Assembly: GCA_963619325.1 (NCBI GenBank)
Contig: CAVEVQ010000004.1
Span: 30,477-94,476 of the forward strand
DNA length: 64,000 nucleotides
Source: UBA1181 sp963619325
GTDB taxonomy: Bacteria; Bacteroidota; Bacteroidia; Bacteroidales; Paludibacteraceae
Direction of reading: 5' to 3'
Shown here: positions 27,118 to 35,800 of the stretch, piece after piece
How the letters are laid out: every line of letters begins with the position of its first letter
Position numbering within the stretch: the stretch's first letter is position 1
Notes under the pieces: generated by a model
The model's database searches: none
What the model saw: only the letters and a program-made list of their open reading frames with translations
Told to the model about the DNA's origin: nothing
Translations under genes and position numbers: made by a program

Positions 27118-28038
27118 ATGAAATCAATAGTTGAGAAAAACGGGAAATTAAGAGTTGAAGGCGGAAAGCTGGTCAACGAGGCTGGAGAGATTATACAGTT
27201 GCGTGGTATGAGTACGCATGGTATGGCTTGGAATACGAATACTTATAATGAACAGTCATTGCGAGTGTTGGTTGATGATTGGGGCATCACACTTTTTCGT
27301 ATAGCCGTCTATACCCATGAGTGGGGAGGATACTGCACGGAGCAATGGAAGACAAAAGATGAGTATGATGAGGAGATAGACAAGTTAGTGTGTATGTGCG
27401 GTAAGTTAGGCATCTATTGCATTGTTGATTGGCACATTCTAAACGAGGGAAGTGGCGATCCCAATTACACCTTGTTGGATGCGAAGAATTTTTGGAGAAA
27501 AATTTCGAAACGGTATTCAAATAGTAAATACGTCATGTATGAGATATGTAACGAGCCGAATGGACCTACTGTAGATTGGGCAACTGTGAAGCAATATGCA
27601 GAATCTGTGATTTCTGAGATACGGCAGAATGATCCGTTGACGGTCATTATTTGTGGTACGCCTACTTGGAGTCAGGATGTGGATGAGGCAGCCTTTTCCC
27701 CTCTTCCCTATAAGAATCTAATGTACGCCCTTCATTTTTATGCAGGCACACATGGCGAAGCGTTGAGGCAGAAGGCAGACAAAGCCCTACAACAAGGATT
27801 GCCCATTTTCGTCACTGAGTTTGGCCTCTCGCAGGCAGACGGTAATGGTGGAGTGTTCGCCGAGGCATGTGACGAGTGGATGAAGTGGATGGATACACAT
27901 CACCTCAGTTGGGCAAACTGGAGCTACTCCGACGTTGACGAGTCGTCGGCAGCATTGCAACACGGAGCGGTAAAGAGCAGAGACTGGAGTAGAGTTTCGG
28001 AAGGAGGAAAGTACATAAGAGAAAAATTGAGAAGATGA
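27118..28038 (+). CDS. Glycoside hydrolase family 5 (endoglucanase-like), no signal peptide
   Basis: A 306-residue (beta/alpha)8 glycosidase of GH5, cellulase-like. The acid/base glutamate lies in YEICNEPNG near residue 146, and the nucleophile glutamate in FVTEFGLS near 234. LRGMSTHGMAW at about 24-34 and IVDWHILN near 105 are also typical. Unlike most Bacteroidetes GH5 enzymes it has no signal peptide. A stop codon 33 bp upstream in the same frame excludes a longer N-terminus. It may act on oligosaccharides in the cytoplasm or have lost its leader. I use the ATG at 27118, not the GTG two codons earlier. Substrate is not determined. Confidence 0.9.
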   Translation: MKSIVEKNGKLRVEGGKLVNEAGEIIQLRGMSTHGMAWNTNTYNEQSLRVLVDDWGITLFRIAVYTHEWGGYCTEQWKTKDEYDEEIDKLVCMCGKLGIYCIVDWHILNEGSGDPNYTLLDAKNFWRKISKRYSNSKYVMYEICNEPNGPTVDWATVKQYAESVISEIRQNDPLTVIICGTPTWSQDVDEAAFSPLPYKNLMYALHFYAGTHGEALRQKADKALQQGLPIFVTEFGLSQADGNGGVFAEACDEWMKWMDTHHLSWANWSYSDVDESSAALQHGAVKSRDWSRVSEGGKYIREKLRR

Positions 28039-28117
28039 CAGAGGCGCAAAACGTGGGGAGGGTATAGAAAATACTTGTTTAATAGCAAAAAATTATAGTA
28101 TCTTTGGATTTAATAGA

Positions 28118-28558
28118 ATGTTGAGATTCAATAAGAAAGGAGATTTTAACCTTCCTGTTGGAAATGTTGATTTTAATCAAAACACATACGATGCGTTGAT
28201 AGATTATTTTAAAGTGGTCAGGGAGAAAGAGATACAATGGGAGAACAAGGATTTTAGGGATTTTCTTGATAACATAACCTATGAGGAAAAAGACCTTGTT
28301 TATTTAGACCCTCCATACCTAATTACTTTTAGCGAGTACAATAAACTTTGGAATGAGGATTTAGAGAAAACCTTATTGTATAAATTAGATGAATTAGAAA
28401 AAAGTAAAACTCGTTTTGCCGTATCTAACGTGACTCATTACAGAGGGCGAGTAAATGAATTGTTTTTAGAATGGTCGGCTAAATATAATAGCTATCCAGT
28501 AAAGAGCAATTATATTAGTTTTAAGATAATACTAAGAAAGCATTTAAAGAAGTCTTAG
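28118..28558 (+). pseudogene. 3' fragment of a Dam/DpnII-type adenine methyltransferase
   Basis: 146 residues equal to the C-terminal half of a D12-class N6-adenine methyltransferase. RFNKKGDFNLPVG at the start and the catalytic motif LDPPYL near residue 66 are clear. The N-terminal S-adenosylmethionine motif (FxGGG type) and the first half of the target-recognition part are missing. Family-like residues (FGFN) continue in frame upstream of the first ATG until a stop at 28028-28030. The ATG is therefore just the first one left in a broken gene. A TATCTTTG at 28099-28106 resembles a promoter but sits inside this coding remnant. Not expected to methylate DNA alone. Confidence 0.75.
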
Positions 28559-28575
28559 TTACAAATTTTTGATTT

Positions 28576-28962
28576 ATGGCGAATAATGTGAACCATAGGG
28601 AAAGACTGTACAAACAAATGGCTCTTGAGGTGGCAGTAAGGAATCCTGAGCGGTATGAAGGAATTCTAAGATCATTTGAAAAGAATGAGGGAATTGTTTT
28701 AAACGATAAGGGAATACTTGAGGTATATTCTCAACTTTATCTTGATTCCGTTGTAATGACAAGTAAATTTTCGGGGGTCAAACGGACTAAAAATAACATT
28801 ATGCTACAAAGCGAGAAACGGATACTTTATGCCGATTGTCAGACGGTCGAGGATTTTCTTTGTCTTCTTAAAAAGGGAAATTATTTCTCGTATATGCGTA
28901 TGGTAACAAAGTCTTTTGTTACTGAGTTACGAGAGAAATTATGCGATATTTCCTTGGATTAG
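28576..28962 (+). CDS. Unknown 128-residue protein beside broken methylase
   Basis: I do not recognise a family with confidence. The protein is soluble and basic, with no signal peptide, and begins MANNVNHRERLYKQMALEV. It starts 17 bp after the methylase fragment, which is the usual place for the matching restriction endonuclease in DpnII-like systems. It could be the N-terminal piece of such an enzyme, or an intact small protein. No nuclease motif (PD-(D/E)XK or HNH) is visible. A 145-bp gap follows with nothing clear in it. Confidence 0.5.
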   Translation: MANNVNHRERLYKQMALEVAVRNPERYEGILRSFEKNEGIVLNDKGILEVYSQLYLDSVVMTSKFSGVKRTKNNIMLQSEKRILYADCQTVEDFLCLLKKGNYFSYMRMVTKSFVTELREKLCDISLD

Positions 28963-29107
28963 TTTTAAATTATAAAAAGTTGATTAAATAGATTTTTTAA
29001 GTGCAATGACTTGTGGAAGAAACAATGGCATCAGGAGGAAAAAAAAGTTGTTTTTGAAAAAATTATAAAAGAAACTACAATATGTTTGGAGAAAGTTCGT
29101 TAATGAG

Positions 29108-29623
29108 ATGAACATGAACCAAATTTCAAATTTTATGAAGATTTTATTTTCTACAGTCTGTATGATGTTGTGCAGTTTCGCATTGATGGCGAAACCTAAG
29201 GTTCCTCAATTTGTGAGAGAGAAAGCCAACGTGGTGGTGAATATTGATTTTTCCAATGCTACATGGGAGAAAAAACAGAGTTTCAAAGATTGGTGCGGTG
29301 ATGCCTACAATGAACGTGTCTCTATTTCTAATGAGAGTTTCAAAAAATCTCTTAGCAAGGAGTACAAAGGTCTAACGGTAGTTGGATCGAAGTCGGATGC
29401 GAAGTATGAGATCAATGTGTACGTTGACAACCTCAAACGCAAGACGGAGTTGAACGGCGAGTACGAATTCAAAATCTATGGCAAAATTGATGTCGTAGAT
29501 GTAAAAAGCGGTAAGACTGTCTATACCTATAAAGCAAAGGGCGTTGATGGTGGTGATGATTACAACGATGATGTTTGCCTTGCTAAGGTTTTTGACGAGT
29601 TGGCGGACGAAATGGTTGATTAG
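29108..29623 (+). CDS. Secreted protein of unknown function
   Basis: 171 residues with an N-terminal signal peptide (hydrophobic core about 11-27, likely cut after ALMA). The mature part is mixed alpha/beta, rich in lysine and valine, and ends in an acidic stretch (GGDDYNDD). The text VVVNIDFSNATWEKK and VVGSKSDAKYEINVYVDN suggests a periplasmic beta-sandwich, but I cannot name a family. Two in-frame ATGs lie downstream (29114, 29135), and the latter also gives a good signal peptide. It is followed by two hairpins, so it is its own unit. Confidence 0.6.
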   Translation: MNMNQISNFMKILFSTVCMMLCSFALMAKPKVPQFVREKANVVVNIDFSNATWEKKQSFKDWCGDAYNERVSISNESFKKSLSKEYKGLTVVGSKSDAKYEINVYVDNLKRKTELNGEYEFKIYGKIDVVDVKSGKTVYTYKAKGVDGGDDYNDDVCLAKVFDELADEMVD

Positions 29624-29637
29624 TCAGCATAGCATAT

Positions 29638-29659
29638 AAACTTTCTGTGATGAAAGTTT
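29638..29659 (+). other. Small perfect hairpin after the secreted-protein gene
   Basis: AAACTTTC and its complement with a 6-nt loop, 15 bp past the stop codon and just before the main terminator. Confidence 0.45.
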
Positions 29660-29666
29660 ACTCAAG

Positions 29667-29710
29667 AGGTTTCCATGACGAAAAATTTATCATGGGAGCC
29701 TTTTGGTTTT
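29667..29710 (+). terminator. Terminator upstream of glnS
   Basis: A 12-bp stem with two G-U pairs (AGGTTTCCATGA against TCATGGGAGCCT), followed by TTTGGTTTT. Confidence 0.75.
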
Positions 29711-29827
29711 AATACTCGCTATGTTTTGTAGCTTTTTGCCACGAAAGTTGCGTGAAGATTTGCCATTCGGTGAGATTAATAGTAATTTAGCAAGCAAATT
29801 GTGGTTGAAAAGTAATATAAAACTTAT

Positions 29828-31594
29828 ATGGCTGAGAATACGGAAGAGAAGGAAGAAAAAAAGAGTCTCAACTTCATTGAAGAAATAATTGAGAAAGACC
29901 TGAGCGAGGGTAAGAATCATGGTCGTGTGCAGACTCGTTTCCCACCAGAGCCTAATGGTTATCTTCATATTGGTCATGCGAAGGCTATTGCGTTAGACTT
30001 TGGCATGGCGCAGAAGTATGGGGGTGTTTGTAACCTTCGTATGGACGATACAAACCCGCAGAAGGAAGACACCGAATATGTTGAGGCTATCAAGCGCGAC
30101 ATTGAGTGGTTAGGATTTAAGTGGGGTAAGGTTTTGTATGCGTCCGACTATTTTCAGCAATTATGGGACTTGGCTGTCGTGTTGATCAAGCAAGGAAAGG
30201 CATACGTTGATGAACAGACGAGCGAACAGATCGCCCAACAAAAAGGTACACCAACACAGGCGGGTACGGAATCTCCCTATAGAAATCGCCCTGTTGAGGA
30301 GAGTTTGCGCCTCTTCAACGAGATGAACTCTGGAAAAATGGAGCCAGGGAAAATGGTGCTTCGTGCGAAAATCGATATGGCGAACTCAAATATGCACTTC
30401 CGTGACCCTATTATGTATCGCGTGCTTAATATGCCTCACTGGCGCACAGGCAACAAGTGGAATGCTTATCCTATGTACGACTATACTCATGGTCAATGCG
30501 ACTATTGGGAGGGGGTAACCCATTCACTTTGTACGTTGGAGTTCGTGCCTCATCGTCCGCTCTACGATCTCTTCGTTGATTGGGCTAAAGAGGCTGTTGG
30601 AGATTTGCCTTTAGACGACAACCGTCCACGTCAAACGGAGTTCAACAAACTCAATTTGACCCATATTCTCCTTTCCAAGAGAAATCTTTTGATTTTGGTG
30701 AAGGAGGGTGTTGTCAATGGCTGGGATGATCCTCGTATGCCTACTATTAGTGGTTTCCGTCGTCGTGGTTATAGTCCTGAAAGTATCATCAATTTTATTG
30801 ATAAGATTGGCTATACAAAGTTTGATGCATTGAATCAGATGTCGTTGTTTGAGTCGGCTGTTCGTGATGATTTGAATAAGCGATCACTTCGTGTCAGTGC
30901 GGTGCTTGACCCTATCAAATTGATTATCACCAACTTCCCTGAAGGGGAAGTTCAAAATTTGACGGCTCAGAACAACCCGGAAAACATTGAAGATGGAACT
31001 CATACGGTGGAGTTTACTCGCGAGTTGTGGATAGAGAGAGAGGATTTCATGGAAGATGCTCCTAAGAAATTCTTGCGATTGGGTCCAGGCAAGGAAGTAC
31101 GTTTGAAGCACTCGTTCATCATCAAGTGTCCAGAAGAAGGATGTGTGTTGGAGCGTGATGCAGATGGCAATCCGACTGTCATTCAGGCAGAATACGATCC
31201 AATCAGTTTGAGCGGAATGGAAGGTGCAGACCGTAAAATCAAAGGGAAAACGATCCACTGGGTAAGTTGCAACCACTGTTTCAAGGCAGAGGTGCGCAAT
31301 TATGACCGTCTTTGGTTGGTGGAGAATCCTCGCGATGAGGTAGCTGCCTACAGCAAAGAGCATGGTAAGGATCGTATTGACATAGAAGATATGAAACCAT
31401 TCCTCAATCCGAAGAGCTTGGAGAAGAAGACGGCATACGTTGAGTTGTTCGCCAAGGATTTGAAGCCATTCTCATACGTTCAGTTCCAGCGTACGGGCTA
31501 CTATAATGTTGATCCCGACTCTACGGCAGACAATCTTGTGTTCAATCGCACTGTCGGTTTAAAAGACAGTTGGACGAAACCTGCTGCAAAGTAA
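29828..31594 (+). CDS. glnS: Glutaminyl-tRNA synthetase
   Basis: A 588-residue class I synthetase that charges tRNA-Gln directly. The ATP-binding HIGH appears in EPNGYLHIGHAKA at about 39-51, and the KMSKS equivalent is LLSKRNLL near 280. The C-terminal half has the two beta-barrels that read the anticodon. Its presence means the organism need not use the GatCAB route for Gln. It stands alone between two terminators. The ATG at 29828 gives a short charged N-terminal extension (ENTEEKEEKK). Confidence 0.96.
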   Translation: MAENTEEKEEKKSLNFIEEIIEKDLSEGKNHGRVQTRFPPEPNGYLHIGHAKAIALDFGMAQKYGGVCNLRMDDTNPQKEDTEYVEAIKRDIEWLGFKWGKVLYASDYFQQLWDLAVVLIKQGKAYVDEQTSEQIAQQKGTPTQAGTESPYRNRPVEESLRLFNEMNSGKMEPGKMVLRAKIDMANSNMHFRDPIMYRVLNMPHWRTGNKWNAYPMYDYTHGQCDYWEGVTHSLCTLEFVPHRPLYDLFVDWAKEAVGDLPLDDNRPRQTEFNKLNLTHILLSKRNLLILVKEGVVNGWDDPRMPTISGFRRRGYSPESIINFIDKIGYTKFDALNQMSLFESAVRDDLNKRSLRVSAVLDPIKLIITNFPEGEVQNLTAQNNPENIEDGTHTVEFTRELWIEREDFMEDAPKKFLRLGPGKEVRLKHSFIIKCPEEGCVLERDADGNPTVIQAEYDPISLSGMEGADRKIKGKTIHWVSCNHCFKAEVRNYDRLWLVENPRDEVAAYSKEHGKDRIDIEDMKPFLNPKSLEKKTAYVELFAKDLKPFSYVQFQRTGYYNVDPDSTADNLVFNRTVGLKDSWTKPAAK

Positions 31595-31646
31595 GGAGCG
31601 ATGATTTAAAAAAACAGATCCGAAAAGTATAAACATTATATTGTCG

Positions 31647-31684
31647 AAAAAGTCTGACATTCATATTTGAAGTCAGACTTTTTT
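31647..31684 (+). terminator. Terminator after glnS
   Basis: A 12-bp perfect stem (AAAAAGTCTGAC and complement) followed by a T run; an A run precedes it. Confidence 0.85.
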
Positions 31685-31718
31685 TCATCAGGAATCAATG
31701 TAAAAAAATTGACAGGAA

Positions 31719-32828
31719 ATGAGAATTCTATTTATGATTTTGTTTTTTGTGATTGTGTTAGTGGCACATGTCTACACGACTTTACGTTTATGGCAGGTTT
31801 TGCCGAATGCAACATGGCTGAAATGGTTGGCAACAGTTGTGTATAATGTCTCTTTTGTTTGCTTCTTCCTTTTTGGGGCGATGACTATGCTGAATGGGAA
31901 AATCGGCACCTTTGGACTGAGTACATTCATCTACGAAATGGGTACGTCGTATATTTTCGTTTTACTATACGCTACGATTCTTTTCGGCTTGTGCGATTTG
32001 CTACGTTTGTTGCATATTTTGCCGACCAATTTCTTGCGAGACAATTTGTGGGGGACTATGACCACTGTCGGTTTGCTTTTTGTTGTTTTCCTGTATGGAA
32101 ACATTCATTACAAGACGAAGTATAAAGAGACATTGACAGATAAAACAGAGAAAGCCATTGCAAAACCTCTGAAAGTAGTCTTTTTGAGCGACTTGCATAT
32201 AGGTTATCATAATCAGAGGGCTGAATTGGCACGTTGGATAGACATTATCAATGCCGAAAACCCCGATTTGATTTTGATGGGTGGAGACGTTATAGATTTC
32301 AGTGTTACACCGTTGTTAGAGCAGGATGTGGCGAAGGAATTTCATCGTCTGAAAGCCCCTGTCTATGCTTGTTTGGGCAATCATGAGTATTTGGCAGGCG
32401 TAAATAAGGCAATGCGTTTTTATGATAGTGCAAGTATCAATCTTTTGAAGGATGGCGTTGCTCAACTCTCTGATTTAGGCGTAGTTATCATTGGAAGAGA
32501 TGATAAGACGAATCCTGAACGTAAATCGTTGTCGGCATTGATGAAAAACGTCACGGAGGGGCAGTACACATTTGTGTTGGATCATCAGCCTTTTCACTTA
32601 GAGGAGGCAGAGGAGAGTGGAGTGGACTATCAATTGAGCGGACATACCCATTATGGACAAGTATGGCCGATCACTTGGTTAATTGATGCTCTGTATGAAG
32701 ATGGGTATGGAGTCTACCAAAAGGGGAAAACACATTATTACGTCAGTTCTGGAATGGGCATCTGGGGTGGCAAATTCCGTATCGGGACACGCTCAGAGTA
32801 CGTCGTGTTGGAAGTTAGCAGGAAATAA
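31719..32828 (+). CDS. Membrane-anchored metallophosphoesterase (YaeI/YkuE-like)
   Basis: 369 residues: four hydrophobic segments in the first 125 residues, then a calcineurin-like phosphoesterase domain facing one side of the membrane. All five metal motifs are present: LSDLHIG near 152, GGDVIDF near 187, GNHEY near 220, LDHQP near 287 and SGHTHYGQ near 305. Related proteins hydrolyse UDP-diacylglucosamine or other phosphoesters, and the substrate here is unknown. It follows glnS after a terminator and converges on the hybrid sensor gene. Confidence 0.88.
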   Translation: MRILFMILFFVIVLVAHVYTTLRLWQVLPNATWLKWLATVVYNVSFVCFFLFGAMTMLNGKIGTFGLSTFIYEMGTSYIFVLLYATILFGLCDLLRLLHILPTNFLRDNLWGTMTTVGLLFVVFLYGNIHYKTKYKETLTDKTEKAIAKPLKVVFLSDLHIGYHNQRAELARWIDIINAENPDLILMGGDVIDFSVTPLLEQDVAKEFHRLKAPVYACLGNHEYLAGVNKAMRFYDSASINLLKDGVAQLSDLGVVIIGRDDKTNPERKSLSALMKNVTEGQYTFVLDHQPFHLEEAEESGVDYQLSGHTHYGQVWPITWLIDALYEDGYGVYQKGKTHYYVSSGMGIWGGKFRIGTRSEYVVLEVSRK

Positions 32829-32848
32829 TTCAATGATATGCTATAGTG

Positions 32849-32874
32849 AGGGGATGATACTTGATGTCACCCCT
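32849..32874. terminator. Hairpin between convergent phosphoesterase and hybrid sensor genes
   Basis: AGGGG(A)TGA pairs with TCACCCCT with one bulged A. The right arm overlaps the stop codon of the hybrid sensor gene. T content is weak. Confidence 0.4.
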
Positions 32875-35800
32875 TATTGTTTTCGTTCTTAGCCCATTGA
32901 GAAGGCGATATGCCGAATTTCTCCGTAAAACAGGTGCTGAAATATTTAGGATCGGAGAACCCGACAGCGTAGGCAGTTTCAGCCACAGAGCGACCACATT
33001 CTTTGAGAAGTGTAGCGGCATAGTCTAAGCGAGCCACTTTGATATATTCGGAAGGGGAACAACCCGTAATGGATTTCATTTTACGGAAGAGTTGCACGCG
33101 GCTGAGGGCGGTTTCCGAGGCAAGAAACTCCACAGTGAGTTCGCTTGAGGAGATGTTCTTTTTGATAATGTCGTTGATGGATTGAATGAATTGATCGTTG
33201 ATAGTAATAGGAAGTTCCGATTCTCTCTCCTGTAAAAGCAAGTTGCGTTGGAAGTTGCGCTGCAGTTCCTTGTTATGGAGGATAGATTCAATTTTTGCTT
33301 TTAAGACCGCACGGTTGAAAGGCTTCGTCATATAGTCGTCTGCGCCTGTTTTCAAACCTTCCACCAAATTAGATTCTGAATCTTCGGAGGTGAGCAGGAT
33401 GATGGGTATATGTTGAGTCAGAGGGTCTGTTTTGATGATCTGACAGAGTCTCCTGCCGTTCATTTTTGGCATAATGACATCCGAGACAATGAGGTCGGGA
33501 AGCTCCTTTTGGGCGATATCTAAGGCAATTATTCCGTTGTTGGCGGTCTTGATGTCGTAGGTTGGTTTGAGAAGTTCGCTAAGAAAGAGAAGAATCTCTT
33601 CGTTATCGTCTACGAGAAGAATTTTCTGGCGTTTTTCTGAATTAGAAGGTTGACTTTCAATAGAGAATGTTTTTTCAGTGTCTTCGCGTTCTTCTTTGAT
33701 GCCTTTAGGGAAAGAGATTGAGATATGAGTTCCTTTTCCCAATGTGCTATTGATATGGATTTCCCCTTTGTTTATTTCAATCAAGCGGAGGCATATCTTC
33801 ATACTCAGTCCAGATCCAGACTCGTTGTTGGTTCCGAATGTGCTTTCTGTCAGTTTACCGTTGAGAATCTTATCACATTGCTCTTGTGTCATGCCCACGC
33901 CGTTGTCTTGGATAGACCAAAGGATGGAGTCGTTATTTTCAGTGCAGGTAATGGCGATTTCGCCTCCAACGTGGGTGAATTTTATAGCGTTGTTGAGCAT
34001 GTTTCGGATGATGGTTGACACCATTCGATAGTCAATATGTGCGTTGAGACGGCTTTCGTTTTTATAGGTCAAATTGATATGTTTCTCTTGGAGGTTGTCT
34101 TGCAAGAGAGTGATGCATTCTTTCGTCAAGACGTTCATAGAGGTGTCTTGAGGGGAGTAGAAAATTCGTTTGTTTTGAAGACGAGCCCATTCGAGCAGGT
34201 TCTCCATCTGCGACTGCAATACTTTTGACGATTTGTACGCATGCTTTATAAGTGTGTTTTCCGGCTCGCTTTCGTTGAGCAGAGAAAGGTTTCCGACGAT
34301 GGAGGTGAGTGGATTTCGAAGGTCGTGTGCAATGACAGATATGATTCTGTTTTTTGTTGCGATAGTGTTGTCTAACTTTTGATTTTGTTTTTCAAGATCT
34401 TCTTTTTGTTTTTGGATTTCTTTGTTTCTGCATTGCAGTTCATCGGTACGTTGGTTGATGAGGTTTTCAAGGTTGGCGTTGTTTCTACGGATGGCTGATT
34501 CTCGCAAAACAACGATTAAAATGACGCAGATAATAAGGGAACTGCAGGCGATGATTTTGAACCATGCGGTGTTCCACCAGGGCTGTTTCACGATGATGGT
34601 CAGAGGTTTGGAGTAGAAATCATTTTTAGCATTGACGGTTGATGCTTTTACTTGAAAAGTGTAGGTGCCTGGGTTGAGGTTAGAGAAGTAGGTGTTGCGT
34701 TGTGATATAGGGTCAGACCAATGGCTGAACTCGCTACCTTCCATTCGGTATTGATAGCGCACGTTTTCCACGTTGTCGAGGTCGACGCAACAGTATTGGA
34801 TGTTGAAATCGTTTTCGTCATGGTCGAGGACAATGGTGTCGGAGAATGATAACATTTGCTTCAGCACATGCGAGGACTCAACGTCTTGTTTTACACCCTT
34901 GATGTAAAGTTGGTCAAGAAAAACCTTAGGATCGGACGGCACTTCTAAGGTTTTGTTGACGTTGAACCTAAAGAAACCGTTGTTAGAGCCGACGTACAGG
35001 TATTCTCCGTTTCGGAATATAGCTGCAGGAGAGAATGCGTGTCCGCAGAGGTCGCTTTGCATATTAAAACGGTAGGAGGTGCTGTCTGTTGGGTTTATTT
35101 TGATGATTTCATTGGCAGAGGTAACCCAGAGGTTGTGATTAATGTCTTCGCAGATGGCATAGAGGTTCAGAGGCAGCTTGTACGCCTTTGTCTCGTTGAT
35201 GAAGGTTTGGTTTGTCTCATCTAAACGGAAAAGGCCGTTGTTAGCGGTTATGAAATGGATGTTTCCTTTTGAATCTTCCATTGACATGCGAACCTCGTTT
35301 TGTAGCCTTTCGGAGGTGATTTCTTCTATTGGAAATTGATGGATAATGCCATCTTTGTAGCAGACAACGCCCTCGCTGGTGCAGAGCCAGATACGTCCTT
35401 TTGAGTCTTTCATCAGGTGTCGTGTCCACTGGGGTGTGAGCAGCGAGAAGATTTTTTCATTACAGTTGTAGCGATTGTCTATTTTATCAGTACGGGTGTC
35501 CAAACGACAGATACCACCTCCGTCGGTAGCGATCCAGACGTATGGAGTGTCTACTAAAACGTCACGCAGTCGGTTGGATGTGAGTCCGTTCTTGTCGTTG
35601 GGGTTGTAGTCGTATGACTTTATTGCATGCGTTTTCGAATCGTAGTAGAAGAGGCAATGATTCTCGTTTCCCCATGTAGCAACCCAGTATTTATTAGGTT
35701 GAGAAGCTTTGTGAATATCAAGGATAACATTACCGAAAAGGGGGTTTACAGTGAATTTAGCCCGTCCTTTGTTGAATTCTAAAACGTTGATGCCTCCGCC

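Noticed and set aside
28099..28106. TATCTTTG as a promoter of the methylase fragment.
   Set aside because: The site matches the -7 consensus but lies within family-like coding sequence of the broken gene, so the match is probably chance.
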